Below, piece by piece: positions 20,562 to 28,930 of a DNA stretch of 47,963 bases (the stretch's first letter is position 1; every line of letters begins with the position of its first letter). The translations under genes and the position numbers were made by a program. The stretch is from Aquiluna sp. Its GTDB lineage: Bacteria; Actinomycetota; Actinomycetes; Actinomycetales; Microbacteriaceae. The notes beneath the pieces were generated by a model. It was not told where the DNA came from. It searched no databases and was given only the letters and a program-made list of their open reading frames with translations. Where the stretch lies: assembly GCA_029241985.1 (NCBI GenBank), contig JAQWUU010000051.1, positions 1-47,963 on the forward strand. The letters run 5' to 3'.

Positions 20562-21098
20562 TCAGCTGAGCGCGGATTGCTTGTTGACCGCACTGGCTAC
20601 TAGCGCACAAAAATCATTGACTTCGGACCGAGATAGCCCTGACGATGACCTGCCAAGTTCCATGGTTCTAATTTCAAATGCACTCGGGGAAATGAGTTTG
20701 CCCCGCGTCACTCGGATGCCCTTAAGCATTTCGAACACAAGCTTCTTGGAATAACCCTTTCGCGCTTTACTGAACATGCTTGATTGCTCTTGCTCAAGAA
20801 AGTCAGAAATGAAATTAATGCTCTGCGTATATTCGACAAGCACTCCGGCTTTACCGACACGTATGATCCGCTGAGTGATTTCTCGGATTTCAAGCGTATC
20901 GGCCAGCTTCGCTAGCGTCTGGTCAACGGCAGTAATCTGATAGCCCCCTAGAACTAGGTCAAACCTTGCCGAGGAGAGAATCGAAGCGGTCATCAGATCG
21001 CGCGAAGGGTCATCAAATTGAAGTTTCACCCTCTGGAAAAAATTATCCACTTGCTCTGTTTGATAACCGAGTAAGTCACTAAGCCCCATTGGAAACAT
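20562..21098 (-). CDS. DivIVA-repeat protein
   Basis: This 178-aa soluble protein has two or three copies of a degenerate DivIVA N-terminal motif: LLGYQTEQVDNFF (9-21), LVLGGYQITAVDQTL (48-62) and a weaker GLSRSEVNDF (154-163). Similar short proteins with repeated GY-x4-VD motifs are found next to cdsA in Microbacteriaceae. A role in polar or septal organisation is inferred only from the motif. Start choice is uncertain: ATG at 21098 or 21089, neither with a clear Shine-Dalgarno. The cdsA stop is only 2 nt upstream. Confidence 0.72.
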   Translation of the reverse strand: MFPMGLSDLLGYQTEQVDNFFQRVKLQFDDPSRDLMTASILSSARFDLVLGGYQITAVDQTLAKLADTLEIREITQRIIRVGKAGVLVEYTQSINFISDFLEQEQSSMFSKARKGYSKKLVFEMLKGIRVTRGKLISPSAFEIRTMELGRSSSGLSRSEVNDFCALVASAVNKQSALS

Positions 21099-21100
21099 GG

Positions 21101-21922
21101 CTAGAACACCAACTGACTCATAATGAAAGCAATGAAAGAAGAAGGAATGAGTGAGTCAATGCGATCAAGAACTCCGCCATGGCCGGGGAGCAGGTTACCC
21201 ATGTCCTTGACGTTGAGATCTCTTTTTAAAAGCGACTCAGAAAGATCACCCAGCACTGAGCTCAGCAATATTGCGGCACCGAACAGCACGCCGAACCAAA
21301 ATGTCGCTGGAGTGAGCAAAACAAGCAATTGCCCGCCTACGATCGCGCCAATGAATGAGGCGCCGAGACCCTCCCAAGTTTTCTTGGGGCTGATTTCCGG
21401 AGACAGTTTTGTCTTCCCGAAAAATCTTCCAATTAGGTAACCAAACGTATCGATTGCAACTACTGTAAGCACCATTCCCAGTATCCAAGGGACACCATTT
21501 TCGCCATTGACCAGCTGGATAGCAAAACTCAATAACACCGGCACATACACAAGCACAAAGGCTGTTCCACCAAAATCGCGCAGGGTTTGCTTCAGCGACT
21601 GCCTGGTGTTGCCCAACACCAGAGTCAACAACCTCCAGACAACGAGTAATGGAAATGCCACAAGTAGGCCCAGCCATTGACCAGCTGCACCAAAGTAGTA
21701 AGTGGCCAAAACAATTGAGGGCCCGAATACGGCCACAATCCTAGGAACATGCCACCCCGAAGACCTCATGGCCCGACTAAGTTCCGCCGCAGCGAAACCA
21801 GAAGCAAGTGCTACAAGCAACGTGAAAGCCAGGGGGTGAAGGAGTGAAAGCAAGAACACTCCGCCAAGGCTAAAACCGACCACTAAGCGTGGTTTCAAGG
21901 TTTTTGTCTTGGCAGTCTCCAT
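21101..21922 (-). CDS. cdsA: Phosphatidate cytidylyltransferase
   Basis: CdsA makes CDP-diacylglycerol from phosphatidic acid and CTP at the membrane, the entry to phosphatidylglycerol, cardiolipin and phosphatidylinositol. The 273-aa protein has about 8 hydrophobic segments. The family signature near the C terminus is clear: S-E-S-L-L-K-R-D, KD and LPGHGGVLDRIDS. The ATG directly abuts the frr TAA, and GAGG lies 5 nt before it. Confidence 0.96.
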   Translation of the reverse strand: METAKTKTLKPRLVVGFSLGGVFLLSLLHPLAFTLLVALASGFAAAELSRAMRSSGWHVPRIVAVFGPSIVLATYYFGAAGQWLGLLVAFPLLVVWRLLTLVLGNTRQSLKQTLRDFGGTAFVLVYVPVLLSFAIQLVNGENGVPWILGMVLTVVAIDTFGYLIGRFFGKTKLSPEISPKKTWEGLGASFIGAIVGGQLLVLLTPATFWFGVLFGAAILLSSVLGDLSESLLKRDLNVKDMGNLLPGHGGVLDRIDSLIPSSFIAFIMSQLVF

Positions 21923-22483
21923 TTAAACCTCGAGGAGTTCGGCTTCCTTGTTTTTGAGGGCCTCGTCGATCTTGTCGGTATGAGCCTTGGTCAAGGCCTC
22001 TAGCTCCTTTTCGGCCCTGTCGACCTCGTCTTCTCCAGCACCGCCATCCTTCTTGATGCCCTCAAGGCCTTCTTTGGCGGTCCGCCTAATACTCCTCACA
22101 GAAACCCTGCCGTTCTCAGCCTTGTCGCGGGTGAGCTTTACGTACTCTTTTCTTCTCTCTTCAGTTAGCTCAGGAAGGTTGATACGAATAATCTCACCAT
22201 CATTATTTGGCTGCGCTCCAAGGTTTGGCATAGCATTTAGAGCCCTTTCGATGGCCTGGAGGGCACTCTTGTCGTAGGGATTGATGATGATGGAACGCGC
22301 CTCTGGGTTTTGTATTCCACATAGCTGAGGCAGTGGCGTTGGAGTGCCGTAGTAATCAACCATCACCTTTTGAAACATTGCCGGATTAGCCCGCCCAGTG
22401 CGAACCGAAGCAAAATCGTCCTTAGCAGATTCAACTGCCTTGTCCATTTTTTCCTTAGCTTCTTTAAGTACTTCTGCAATCAT
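21923..22483 (-). CDS. frr: Ribosome recycling factor
   Basis: RRF splits post-termination ribosomes together with EF-G. The 186-aa length and motifs are typical: [12 protein letters not shown] near 27-38, [11 protein letters not shown] near 44-54, [14 protein letters not shown] near 100-114 and [11 protein letters not shown] near 122-133. The ATG has GGAG at 5-9 nt. It is in the pyrH-frr-cdsA order. Confidence 0.98.
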   Translation of the reverse strand: MIAEVLKEAKEKMDKAVESAKDDFASVRTGRANPAMFQKVMVDYYGTPTPLPQLCGIQNPEARSIIINPYDKSALQAIERALNAMPNLGAQPNNDGEIIRINLPELTEERRKEYVKLTRDKAENGRVSVRSIRRTAKEGLEGIKKDGGAGEDEVDRAEKELEALTKAHTDKIDEALKNKEAELLEV

Positions 22484-22501
22484 CTTTTCACTCCTCGTTG
22501 C

Positions 22502-23203
22502 CTATGCTCGAACCCTGGTGCCGACATCTTCCCCAAGCAGGGCTGCCGAAATATTGTCCATGCCAAAAACCCGCATTGGCATTTTGTTGTCCATGCAAAG
22601 AGAAAACGCTGTCGCATCCACAACTTTTAGGCCCTGCACCAGAGCGTCTTGGTAGCTAATTTCCTTCAGCTTCTTTGCATCCGCATTTGTCCTTGGATCA
22701 GATGAGTAAACACCATCAACGCCATTTTTGGCGACCAAAACTTCGTCCGCGTTTATCTCCAAAGCTCGTTGGGCTGCAACTGTGTCAGTCGAGAAGTAGG
22801 GAAGCCCTGCTCCAGCGCCAAAAACCACGATCCTGCCTTTTTCGAGGTGGCGAATTGCGCGCAGTGGCAAATAGGGCTCTGCAACCTGGGCCATCGATAT
22901 CGCCGTTTGGACGCGAACATCGGCACCGGCCTGCTCAATGAAGTCTTGCAAAGCCAAAGCATTCATAACTGTTCCAAGCATCCCCATGTAGTCTGCTCGA
23001 CCACGGTCCATGCCTCTATTGGAAAGCTCCGCTCCTCGGAAAAAGTTACCTCCTCCGACGACGATTGCTATCTCTACATCCTTCGCTGCCTCAGCAATTT
23101 TTCTGGCGACTTCGGCGACCACATCTGGATTAACTCCAAGTCCACCGCCGCCGAATGCCTCACCGGAAAGCTTTAGAAGCACTCTTCTTTTCTGTGTTTC
23201 CAA
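22502..23203 (-). CDS. pyrH: UMP kinase
   Basis: PyrH phosphorylates UMP to UDP and is a hexameric amino-acid-kinase-fold enzyme. The 233-aa protein shows KLSGEAFGG (11-19), VGGGNFFRG (about 49-57), [17 protein letters not shown] and the DPRTNADAK region. The TTG start is preceded by GGAGG with 5-nt spacing. It lies 96 nt downstream of tsf, with a strong hairpin in between. Confidence 0.97.
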   Translation of the reverse strand: METQKRRVLLKLSGEAFGGGGLGVNPDVVAEVARKIAEAAKDVEIAIVVGGGNFFRGAELSNRGMDRGRADYMGMLGTVMNALALQDFIEQAGADVRVQTAISMAQVAEPYLPLRAIRHLEKGRIVVFGAGAGLPYFSTDTVAAQRALEINADEVLVAKNGVDGVYSSDPRTNADAKKLKEISYQDALVQGLKVVDATAFSLCMDNKMPMRVFGMDNISAALLGEDVGTRVRA

Positions 23204-23258
23204 CTTGCCCTCCGAAAATCATTACAATCGCTACCAATACTATGGCGCAAACGGCAAA

Positions 23259-23283
23259 CGGGCCCGATCATAGACCGAGCCCG
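23259..23283 (-). terminator. Probable terminator or attenuating hairpin after tsf
   Basis: An 11-bp stem (23259-23269 with 23273-23283, two G-U pairs on the minus-strand RNA) encloses a 3-nt loop in the tsf-pyrH gap. Only a short TTTGCC follows, so termination may be partial. That would lower pyrH-frr-cdsA transcription relative to rpsB-tsf. Confidence 0.6.
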
Positions 23284-23299
23284 CGCACCTTTTTTAGTT

Positions 23300-24127
23300 C
23301 TAAGCGCCTACGCGGAGCCTTAGGAATCCAGTTACCGTTAGACCGGCCGCCTTGGCAACCTGAGCAACACTCTGCTTGTTGTCCTTAGCAAATGCCTGGT
23401 CTAGCAAGCAGGTTTCCTTGAAGAATCCGGTTACTCGGCCTTCTACGATTTTTTCGAGAGCCGCCTCGGGTTTTCCCTCGTTGCGAGCTGTCTCAGCTGC
23501 AATCTCGCGCTCCTTGGCAACGATTTCTGCTGGCACATCTTCACGTGAAAGATAAGTCGGGCTGAAGGCCGCAATGTGAACCGCAATATCGTGCGCAGTG
23601 TCAGCATCAGGTCCTTCAAATCCAAGTAGCACGCCCACCTGTGGTGGTAGATCACGACTGGTGCGGTGCATGTATGCATCGATACCCGTTGCGGAGATTA
23701 CCTCTACTTTGCGGAGTTCAACTTTTTCACCCATGATGGCAGCTTTATCAACGATGAGATCAGCAACTGTCTTGCCATCGTGAGTAGCTTTCAAGCCATC
23801 CTCGACGTTTTTGGCACCCGCCGCCGCAATAGCGTCTGCTACCTGGTCAGCAAGCGTCACGAAGTTTTCAGCTTTGGCAACAAAGTCAGTCTCGCAAGCA
23901 AGTTCGACCAGTACGCCCGCACCGTCGCCGACCCGAGAAACGATCAGTCCATTGGAAGTGGTTCGGCCTTCACGCTTTGAAACTCCCTTGAGGCCCTTGA
24001 GTCTTAGGAATTCGAACGCCTTCTCAATGTTGCCGTCGGCTTCATCAAGTGCTCCCTTGCAGTCCATCATGCCTGCGCCGGACTTCTCGCGAAGCTCCTT
24101 TACGTCGGATGCTGTGTAGTTTGCCAT
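23300..24127 (-). CDS. tsf: Translation elongation factor Ts
   Basis: EF-Ts exchanges GDP for GTP on EF-Tu. The 275-aa length fits. The N-terminal UBA-like domain has VKELREKSGAGMMDCK (9-24), and the TDFVAK motif (near 79-84) marks the EF-Tu-interacting core. The ATG overlaps the rpsB stop (TAATG). An AAGGA lies in the rpsB tail 6 nt upstream. Confidence 0.98.
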   Translation of the reverse strand: MANYTASDVKELREKSGAGMMDCKGALDEADGNIEKAFEFLRLKGLKGVSKREGRTTSNGLIVSRVGDGAGVLVELACETDFVAKAENFVTLADQVADAIAAAGAKNVEDGLKATHDGKTVADLIVDKAAIMGEKVELRKVEVISATGIDAYMHRTSRDLPPQVGVLLGFEGPDADTAHDIAVHIAAFSPTYLSREDVPAEIVAKEREIAAETARNEGKPEAALEKIVEGRVTGFFKETCLLDQAFAKDNKQSVAQVAKAAGLTVTGFLRLRVGA

Positions 24128-25110
24128 TATGCGTCCTTCTTCTTGGTCTCTGTCTTTGGCTTCGCAGCTGCAGCTTTTGGAGCTGCTTTTTTTGCAGCAG
24201 GCTTCTTGGCTTCAACGGCTGGAGCAACCTCAGCTTCAGCACTAACCTCTTCAGCTGTAACAGCAGGAGCCTCTACCTTGGTTGCCGCAGGAGCCTCTAC
24301 CTTGGTTGCCGCAGGAGTTTCTACTGCAACGGCTGGGGTTGCCTCTGATTCTGCTTGACCCTGCTCGAGAAGCTCGCGCTCCCACTCTGCGAGTGGTTCA
24401 GCCTGCTCTTCATCCTTTGAATGCCGAGCAATCATTCCATCTGCTGCAGCATCTGCAATTACCTTGGTCAGAATTTCAATCGAGCGAATCGCATCGTCGT
24501 TTCCAGGAATACCAATGGTTACGTCTTCTGGATCACAGTTGGTGTCAAGGATTGCGATGACTGGAATACCGAGCTTCTTGGCCTCGGTGATCGCTAGGTG
24601 CTCCTTGTTGGTGTCGACTACCCAAATTGCCTGAGGAATCTTGGCCATGTTGCGAATTCCACCGAGGGACTTCTCAAGCTTGTCGCGCTCGCGACGGAAA
24701 ATTAGCAATTCTTTTTTGGTGAAGCTGGACTTGCTCGCGTCCTCAAAGTCCATTGTGTCCAGCTCCTTCAGGCGCTGGATTCGCTTGTTCACGGTGTTGA
24801 AGTTGGTCAAGAGACCACCTAGCCAACGCTGGTTGATGTAAGGCTGACCAACGCGGATTGCCTCAGTGGAGACAACTTCCTGGGCCTGCTTCTTGGTTCC
24901 CACGAACATCACAGAACCGCCGTTGGCAACGATATCGCGAACAAAGTTATATGCTGCGTCAATTTGGGTCACGGACTGCTGCAGGTCAATGATGTAGATG
25001 CCTGAACGGTCAGTGAGGATGTAGCGCTTCATCTTCGGGTTCCATCTTCTGGTCTGGTGACCGAAGTGAACTCCTGCGTCCAATAGTTGACGCATTGTAA
25101 TCGTGGCCAA
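24127..25110 (-). CDS. rpsB: 30S ribosomal protein S2
   Basis: The core residues 1-245 are normal S2 ([23 protein letters not shown] and so on). I chose the TTG at 25110 because AAAAGGAGG ends 5 nt upstream and the protein then begins like other S2 proteins. An upstream in-frame ATG at 25143 would put the Shine-Dalgarno inside the gene. The C terminus is a low-complexity tail of about 80 residues, first acidic (Ala/Glu/Val/Pro), then basic (Lys/Ala). It includes a perfect 24-nt tandem duplication (24263-24310). Total 327 aa. Confidence 0.96.
   Translation of the reverse strand: MATITMRQLLDAGVHFGHQTRRWNPKMKRYILTDRSGIYIIDLQQSVTQIDAAYNFVRDIVANGGSVMFVGTKKQAQEVVSTEAIRVGQPYINQRWLGGLLTNFNTVNKRIQRLKELDTMDFEDASKSSFTKKELLIFRRERDKLEKSLGGIRNMAKIPQAIWVVDTNKEHLAITEAKKLGIPVIAILDTNCDPEDVTIGIPGNDDAIRSIEILTKVIADAAADGMIARHSKDEEQAEPLAEWERELLEQGQAESEATPAVAVETPAATKVEAPAATKVEAPAVTAEEVSAEAEVAPAVEAKKPAAKKAAPKAAAAKPKTETKKKDA
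24263..24310 (-). repeat. 24-nt tandem repeat in the rpsB tail
   Basis: Two identical 24-nt units (24263-24286 and 24287-24310) encode two copies of an 8-residue unit rich in Ala with Thr-Lys-Val-Glu-Ala-Pro. A partial third unit follows. It is in frame and should vary in copy number by slippage. Confidence 0.9.
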
Positions 25111-25123
25111 TTGGCCCTCCTTT

Positions 25124-25142
25124 TGGACGCTAAAAACGTCCA
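25124..25142 (-). promoter_or_regulatory. Hairpin in the rpsB leader just upstream of the Shine-Dalgarno
   Basis: Perfect 6-bp arms (25124-25129 and 25137-25142) with a 7-nt loop sit directly upstream of the AAAAGGAGG of rpsB (25116-25124). Autoregulation of rpsB by S2 is known in other bacteria; a similar role here is inference. The 25143-25358 divergent gap also holds a possible TATGCT -10 for rpsB (25276-25281). Confidence 0.4.
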
Positions 25143-25275
25143 CTCAGTTTTTATGACCAGGCCGGATGGCCTCGTCCCTGGCATTCCAGCTGACAGCACC
25201 TATTTCTAGGACCGAGTTATCAGCTTTGGTGGAACACGCGAATTCTCAATAAACCTAGGTTCGTCGAGTGTTTCT

Positions 25276-25281
25276 AGCATA
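25276..25281 (-). promoter_or_regulatory. Weak candidate -10 box of rpsB
   Basis: TATGCT on the minus strand lies about 165 nt before the rpsB start. No convincing -35 is visible. The rest of the 248-nt divergent gap shows no RNA gene or small ORF that I can support. Confidence 0.25.
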
Positions 25282-25358
25282 CCAAGGAATTAGGGAGTTT
25301 TACCAGCGTTCGTGCTTCCGCCGTGGCCCAAGACCGCAAGACTGCAAACCTTTGAATT

Positions 25359-25835
25359 ATGTTCAAACTAATTGCCATTCTTGCAACGCTCTTCAGCTTT
25401 ACTCACCAACTTTTCGAGCCGCCTGACATCTGGGCAACTCCCGTTCCATACTTTGAGGTTCGACAAGAGTTCAAGGCGCCAATCAGTCTGCACGGACCCG
25501 GGCACAGGGGTGTTGATTTTTTGATTGAAAGTGATGCTGAAATTCAAGCCCCGACAGGTGGAGCTGTCCACTTTGCAGGCAAAGTCGTAGACGATTACTA
25601 CCTCACGATCCGAACACTAGAAGGCCTGCTCATATCCTTCAGTGACATCTGCACCACCCTTACTGAAGGGCAGTCTGTGAAGGTCGGCCAAGTAATTGGA
25701 GTTCCCTGCGATGCGGCTTCTCGACCGGGAGGTCACTGTGAAGCCTGCTCCCACCTCTCTGTGCGGTCGGACTACGGCTACTTGAACCCAGAGTTGTTTT
25801 TCGGACTCGTCAAGCCAAGCATTCTGAAGAGCTAG
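25359..25835 (+). CDS. M23-fold peptidase-like protein, probably inactive
   Basis: A hydrophobic signal-like N terminus (about 3-17) precedes a LytM/M23 fold. The first zinc motif H49-RGV-D53 is intact and is followed by the expected GGAVHFAGKV strand. The usual central catalytic His (YAH) is replaced (FSD, D96). The last HxH motif reads H132-L-S134, so a second metal ligand is missing. Four cysteines (C98, C117, C127, C130) are unusual for the family. The 158-aa protein is short for an M23 enzyme. It may bind peptidoglycan or regulate another hydrolase. Its position beside rpsB is common in Microbacteriaceae. The ATG lacks a clear Shine-Dalgarno. Confidence 0.75.
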   Translation: MFKLIAILATLFSFTHQLFEPPDIWATPVPYFEVRQEFKAPISLHGPGHRGVDFLIESDAEIQAPTGGAVHFAGKVVDDYYLTIRTLEGLLISFSDICTTLTEGQSVKVGQVIGVPCDAASRPGGHCEACSHLSVRSDYGYLNPELFFGLVKPSILKS

Positions 25836-26722
25836 GCGCGAGGGTGAGCCTGTTCGAAAGAAGCCCTCAAGCGCTCGATTGAGACATGGGTGTAGATCTG
25901 AGAAGTGGCAAGTGAGGCATGTCCAAGTATTTCCTGCACTGCTCTCAAATCGGCACCATGGTCCAGCAAGTGCGTGGCGGCCGAATGTCTGAGAGTGTGC
26001 GGTCCGGCAGGCCCAGTTGGAGTTTGAGCTAGCTGCTTTGCCACAGTGTCGTAAAGCTGACGAACTCCGACCCTTCCTCCTCTGGAACTTAGTAGCAACG
26101 CGTTCGGGGATGTCTCCTTCTGGAACTGCGGTCGGCCTTTGGATAACCAAGAAGCTACTGCCTCTGCTGCATTCGCTCCATAGGGCAACATCCGCTGCTT
26201 GTTACCTTTACCAGTGACTCGAATGAGTGCCCGCGAATGGTCGATGTCATCAAGGTCGATTCCTGCAAGTTCGCCCACTCTCATTCCTGTTGCATAAAGT
26301 AGCTCCATGACACAGAGCGTCATCAGGGCGACGGGGTTATCGTCTTTTGCAGATTCTTTCAGGCGCTCAAAAACCCCGGATAGGGCCTTTTCAGTTGCCA
26401 CCTTAGGAAGAGGGCGGTCAAGCTTTGGAGACCGAAGTCGAATCCCAGGGTCAGACTCGAGCAGGTCATTCTCAAACAACCATGCAGTGAAGCTCTTGAC
26501 TGAAGAAGTCTTCCTAGCGAGGGTCGCCTTAGAAGCTCCAGCATCCAGCATCCTATAGAGCCAACCTCGTATTGACTCCAGGTCGATGCTCTGTCTGCTG
26601 TCCCCTAGGAAACCCAAGAAATCGGATAGGTCAGATGCGTAGGCCTTTCGAGTGTTGTCTGCGACTCCGCGCGCACCCAACTGAGAAAGAAACCTCTCCC
26701 TAAGTACCTCAATTTCCGACAC
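25832..26722 (-). CDS. xerC: Tyrosine recombinase XerC
   Basis: XerC with XerD resolves chromosome dimers at dif. Residues numbered from a TTG at 26725: the SAM-like N-terminal domain (about 1-90) is followed by the catalytic set R149, K173, H243, R246, H269 and Y278, all present. Its length and its place between dprA and rpsB fit XerC rather than a mobile integrase. I chose the GTG at 26722 because a TATTCT box lies exactly 6 nt upstream and no Shine-Dalgarno is present. The stop overlaps the convergent M23-like gene by 4 nt. Confidence 0.92.
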   Translation of the reverse strand: MSEIEVLRERFLSQLGARGVADNTRKAYASDLSDFLGFLGDSRQSIDLESIRGWLYRMLDAGASKATLARKTSSVKSFTAWLFENDLLESDPGIRLRSPKLDRPLPKVATEKALSGVFERLKESAKDDNPVALMTLCVMELLYATGMRVGELAGIDLDDIDHSRALIRVTGKGNKQRMLPYGANAAEAVASWLSKGRPQFQKETSPNALLLSSRGGRVGVRQLYDTVAKQLAQTPTGPAGPHTLRHSAATHLLDHGADLRAVQEILGHASLATSQIYTHVSIERLRASFEQAHPRA

Positions 26723-26728
26723 CAAACC

Positions 26729-26734
26729 AGAATA
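26729..26734 (-). promoter_or_regulatory. Candidate leaderless -10 box of xerC
   Basis: TATTCT on the minus strand is followed by 6 nt and then GTG. It lies just beyond the hairpin at 26738-26755. Confidence 0.4.
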
Positions 26735-26737
26735 AAG

Positions 26738-26755
26738 CCCAAAGAGTCTTTTGGG
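26738..26755 (-). terminator. Weak hairpin between dprA and xerC
   Basis: Perfect 6-bp arms with a 6-nt loop are followed on the minus strand by CTTTATTC. This could be a weak terminator for dprA just before the candidate xerC promoter. Confidence 0.35.
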
Positions 26756-26820
26756 ACGAGATAAGCCGTGATGTCAGGGACCGTCTTGGTCTCTTGAAAA
26801 CGCTTTGCCCAAGTTGCGCC

Positions 26821-27864
26821 TCAGGTTAGCGTTCTACTTTCACTCGAGCGTTGCCTGAATCTCTCGACTTCGCGGTGGGCGACTCCAGATTCAGAAGCAA
26901 TTTCATGGATGGTCGAAGCGCCATTTCTTATTGCATCTTCAATGCGCTTCGCCTGCCAGCTCGGTTCCAATTCCAAATATCCACCGAGTGGAAACTGGTT
27001 TGCCAAGCCTTGCTGAATCATCGAATTGCAACCCTGACTCATTTTGTTGTCCCAGCTGCCGGCGAGTGCGTAAACATCGCGATTTAGGCGTTTAGCATGA
27101 TTGGCAGTGTTTCTTGAGCCTGATCTGAGTGCCGCCTCAACGACAAACAGTTCAGAACACATGGCGGCAATCAGTCTGTTTCGTTGCAGAAATCGAAATC
27201 TCGAAGGCTGCACCCCCGGTGGCATCTCGCTAACCAGCGCGCCATTTGATCTCACTATTCGATGAAAGAGATTCCAATTCTCAACAGGGTATGCCCTGTC
27301 TATTCCGCCGGCCATCACGGCAACCGTTGGAAGGCCCGCTTTTAAGGCTTGTTCGTGCGCTGTCGCGTCAACTCCTTTGGCTCCCCCGGAGACCACTGGC
27401 ATGTTCAAAAGGTCTACTAGCCTCCGGCAATTTTCAATCCCGGTACGGGAGGGAGTCCTTGTGCCAACGATTGCGACTTGTTCCTGCTCTAGTAGCTGTT
27501 CGTTGCCAGCCACCCAAAGCATTAGTGGTGCGTGCAGTCCGAGGTCGGAAAATCGCGTCCGCGTCTGTGGCAGTTTGTCCAAACTGACAGGTTTGCAGTT
27601 CCATCGGATCCCGCGCTCAACAAGTTGATGCGGGTTTACTGTTGGCAGCCTTAGGGATATGCGCTCAATGGCGGGCTTCACTTCCGGCAGATATTCCGGA
27701 TGGCTTTTCCCAACTGCGCGGAACCAGGGTTTGAAATCCCCAGACTTTGCGTGCTCAAGGACCTTGGGTCCAATTGTTGTCCACAGCAAATTTGCCAACG
27801 CATCACCAGGCTCAGACAGCGCCGTCCAAGCAATAAGGTCTAATTCGTTTTCAGATAATTGCAT
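26821..27864 (-). CDS. dprA: DNA-processing protein DprA
   Basis: DprA protects incoming single-stranded DNA and loads RecA in natural transformation. The Rossmann-like domain shows GTRTPSRTG (about 133-141), VVSGGAKGVDATAHEQAL (156-173), GGIDRAYP and RNRLIAAM, all hallmarks of the family. A C-terminal winged-helix-like segment follows. The 347-aa length is normal. The ATG is preceded by GGAGGTG with 7-nt spacing. In related genomes yraN and a comM-type ATPase usually lie between DUF2469 and dprA; here there is only a 75-nt gap. Confidence 0.94.
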   Translation of the reverse strand: MQLSENELDLIAWTALSEPGDALANLLWTTIGPKVLEHAKSGDFKPWFRAVGKSHPEYLPEVKPAIERISLRLPTVNPHQLVERGIRWNCKPVSLDKLPQTRTRFSDLGLHAPLMLWVAGNEQLLEQEQVAIVGTRTPSRTGIENCRRLVDLLNMPVVSGGAKGVDATAHEQALKAGLPTVAVMAGGIDRAYPVENWNLFHRIVRSNGALVSEMPPGVQPSRFRFLQRNRLIAAMCSELFVVEAALRSGSRNTANHAKRLNRDVYALAGSWDNKMSQGCNSMIQQGLANQFPLGGYLELEPSWQAKRIEDAIRNGASTIHEIASESGVAHREVERFRQRSSESRTLT

Positions 27865-27939
27865 TTTGTAACACCTCCGAACAGAAGGTTTACAAATTTG
27901 CGGATTACGAGGGCGCCCGCAACAAGAAACTGTGAATAA

Positions 27940-28269
27940 CTAGGGCTTATCGCCCACGGATAATTCTTCGGGAAGCGCGAACTCTTGGCTACCGATCTCC
28001 TCGACATTCACGTCTTTAAAAGTCATTACCTTGACCTGCTTTACGAATCTGTCTGTTCGGTAGATGTCCCAAACCCAAACATCCGTCATGGCCAGCTCGA
28101 AGTAGAAGTCTGTCGCTGTATCTATTCTCTTGAGCTCGACGTCATTGGCAAGATAGAAGCGGCGCTCAGTTTCTATTACATACCTAAACATCTTGACCAC
28201 GTCACGATATTCGCGATACAGGGCCAGCTCGGCTTGACTGTCGAAGTCTTCGAATTCACTCTCGTCCAT
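27940..28269 (-). CDS. DUF2469 family protein
   Basis: This 109-aa acidic protein matches the actinobacterial DUF2469 pattern: ALYREYRDVVKMFRYVIETERRFYLAN (15-41), then WVWDIYR and a TFKDVNVEE motif near 83-91. The function is unknown. It is nearly always next to rnhB, as here (19-nt gap). The ATG follows AGGA with wide spacing. Confidence 0.92.
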   Translation of the reverse strand: MDESEFEDFDSQAELALYREYRDVVKMFRYVIETERRFYLANDVELKRIDTATDFYFELAMTDVWVWDIYRTDRFVKQVKVMTFKDVNVEEIGSQEFALPEELSVGDKP

Positions 28270-28288
28270 GATGCTTAAATCCTAACCT

Positions 28289-28930
28289 TCAAAACAGCGC
28301 CTGGTCGGCAGACAGGATTTTCGATAACCAACTAAGGCGGTGGTGCTCGGTTGGCCCAAGGGACTGGAGGGCCAAGATGTGAGAAGCAGAAGAGTAGCCT
28401 TTATTGCCTGCCCAACCGTATTCGGGGAACTTGCCTGCCAAGCGGACCATCAGTTCATCCCTAGCGACCTTGGCCGCTATTGCCCCGGCCGAAACTGACC
28501 CACAATCTCGATCTGCCTTTACCTTGACCACCACATCTGCACCGCAATCGCCAAGCCAGTTGTGACTCCCATCAAGAAGCACTACCGCTCCGGCCAGGTC
28601 GATGGAATTTAGAGCATCGAGAGCAGCCAGTTGCAAAGCTCGGTTAATTCCGTAGTTTTCTATTATTTCAACCGACGAATAACCCACTGCCGCATGGCCC
28701 CACTCCGCAACATCGTGAGCTAGCTGGGCGCGCTGTTTTTCAGGGACGAGTTTTGAGTCTCTTAGGTCAGTAGGCATGCCGTCAAGATGCTTCTGGTCAA
28801 GGGTGAATGCACCAACTGCAACCGGGCCGGCCAAAGCTCCGCGACCAACTTCGTCAATCCCGATTACACGATCGTATTTTTCTAAAAGAGATCTTTCAAT
28901 CTCAAGGGTTGGGGACGACATCGAAAACAC
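28289..28930 (-). CDS. rnhB: Ribonuclease HII
   Basis: RNase HII removes ribonucleotides and RNA primers from DNA. The signature GIDEVGRGALAGP (24-36) supplies D26 and E27. LLDGS (about 118-122) supplies the third acidic residue. The 213-aa length is normal. The start could be ATG at 28930 or 28921. Either overlaps the lepB end by 20-29 nt, implying coupling. Confidence 0.95.
   Translation of the reverse strand: MFSMSSPTLEIERSLLEKYDRVIGIDEVGRGALAGPVAVGAFTLDQKHLDGMPTDLRDSKLVPEKQRAQLAHDVAEWGHAAVGYSSVEIIENYGINRALQLAALDALNSIDLAGAVVLLDGSHNWLGDCGADVVVKVKADRDCGSVSAGAIAAKVARDELMVRLAGKFPEYGWAGNKGYSSASHILALQSLGPTEHHRLSWLSKILSADQALF

Noticed and set aside
24263-24310. Tandem repeat as a CRISPR fragment
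   Set aside because: The units are adjacent without spacers and lie in frame in the rpsB low-complexity tail.
25111-25143. Longer rpsB reading frame starting at ATG 25143
   Set aside because: It would place the AAAAGGAGG Shine-Dalgarno and leader hairpin inside the gene; TTG 25110 has ideal spacing and gives the usual S2 N terminus.
25832-26722. Tyrosine recombinase as evidence of a mobile element
   Set aside because: Length, residues and the dprA-xerC-rpsB context fit core XerC; no attachment repeats or cargo genes are seen.
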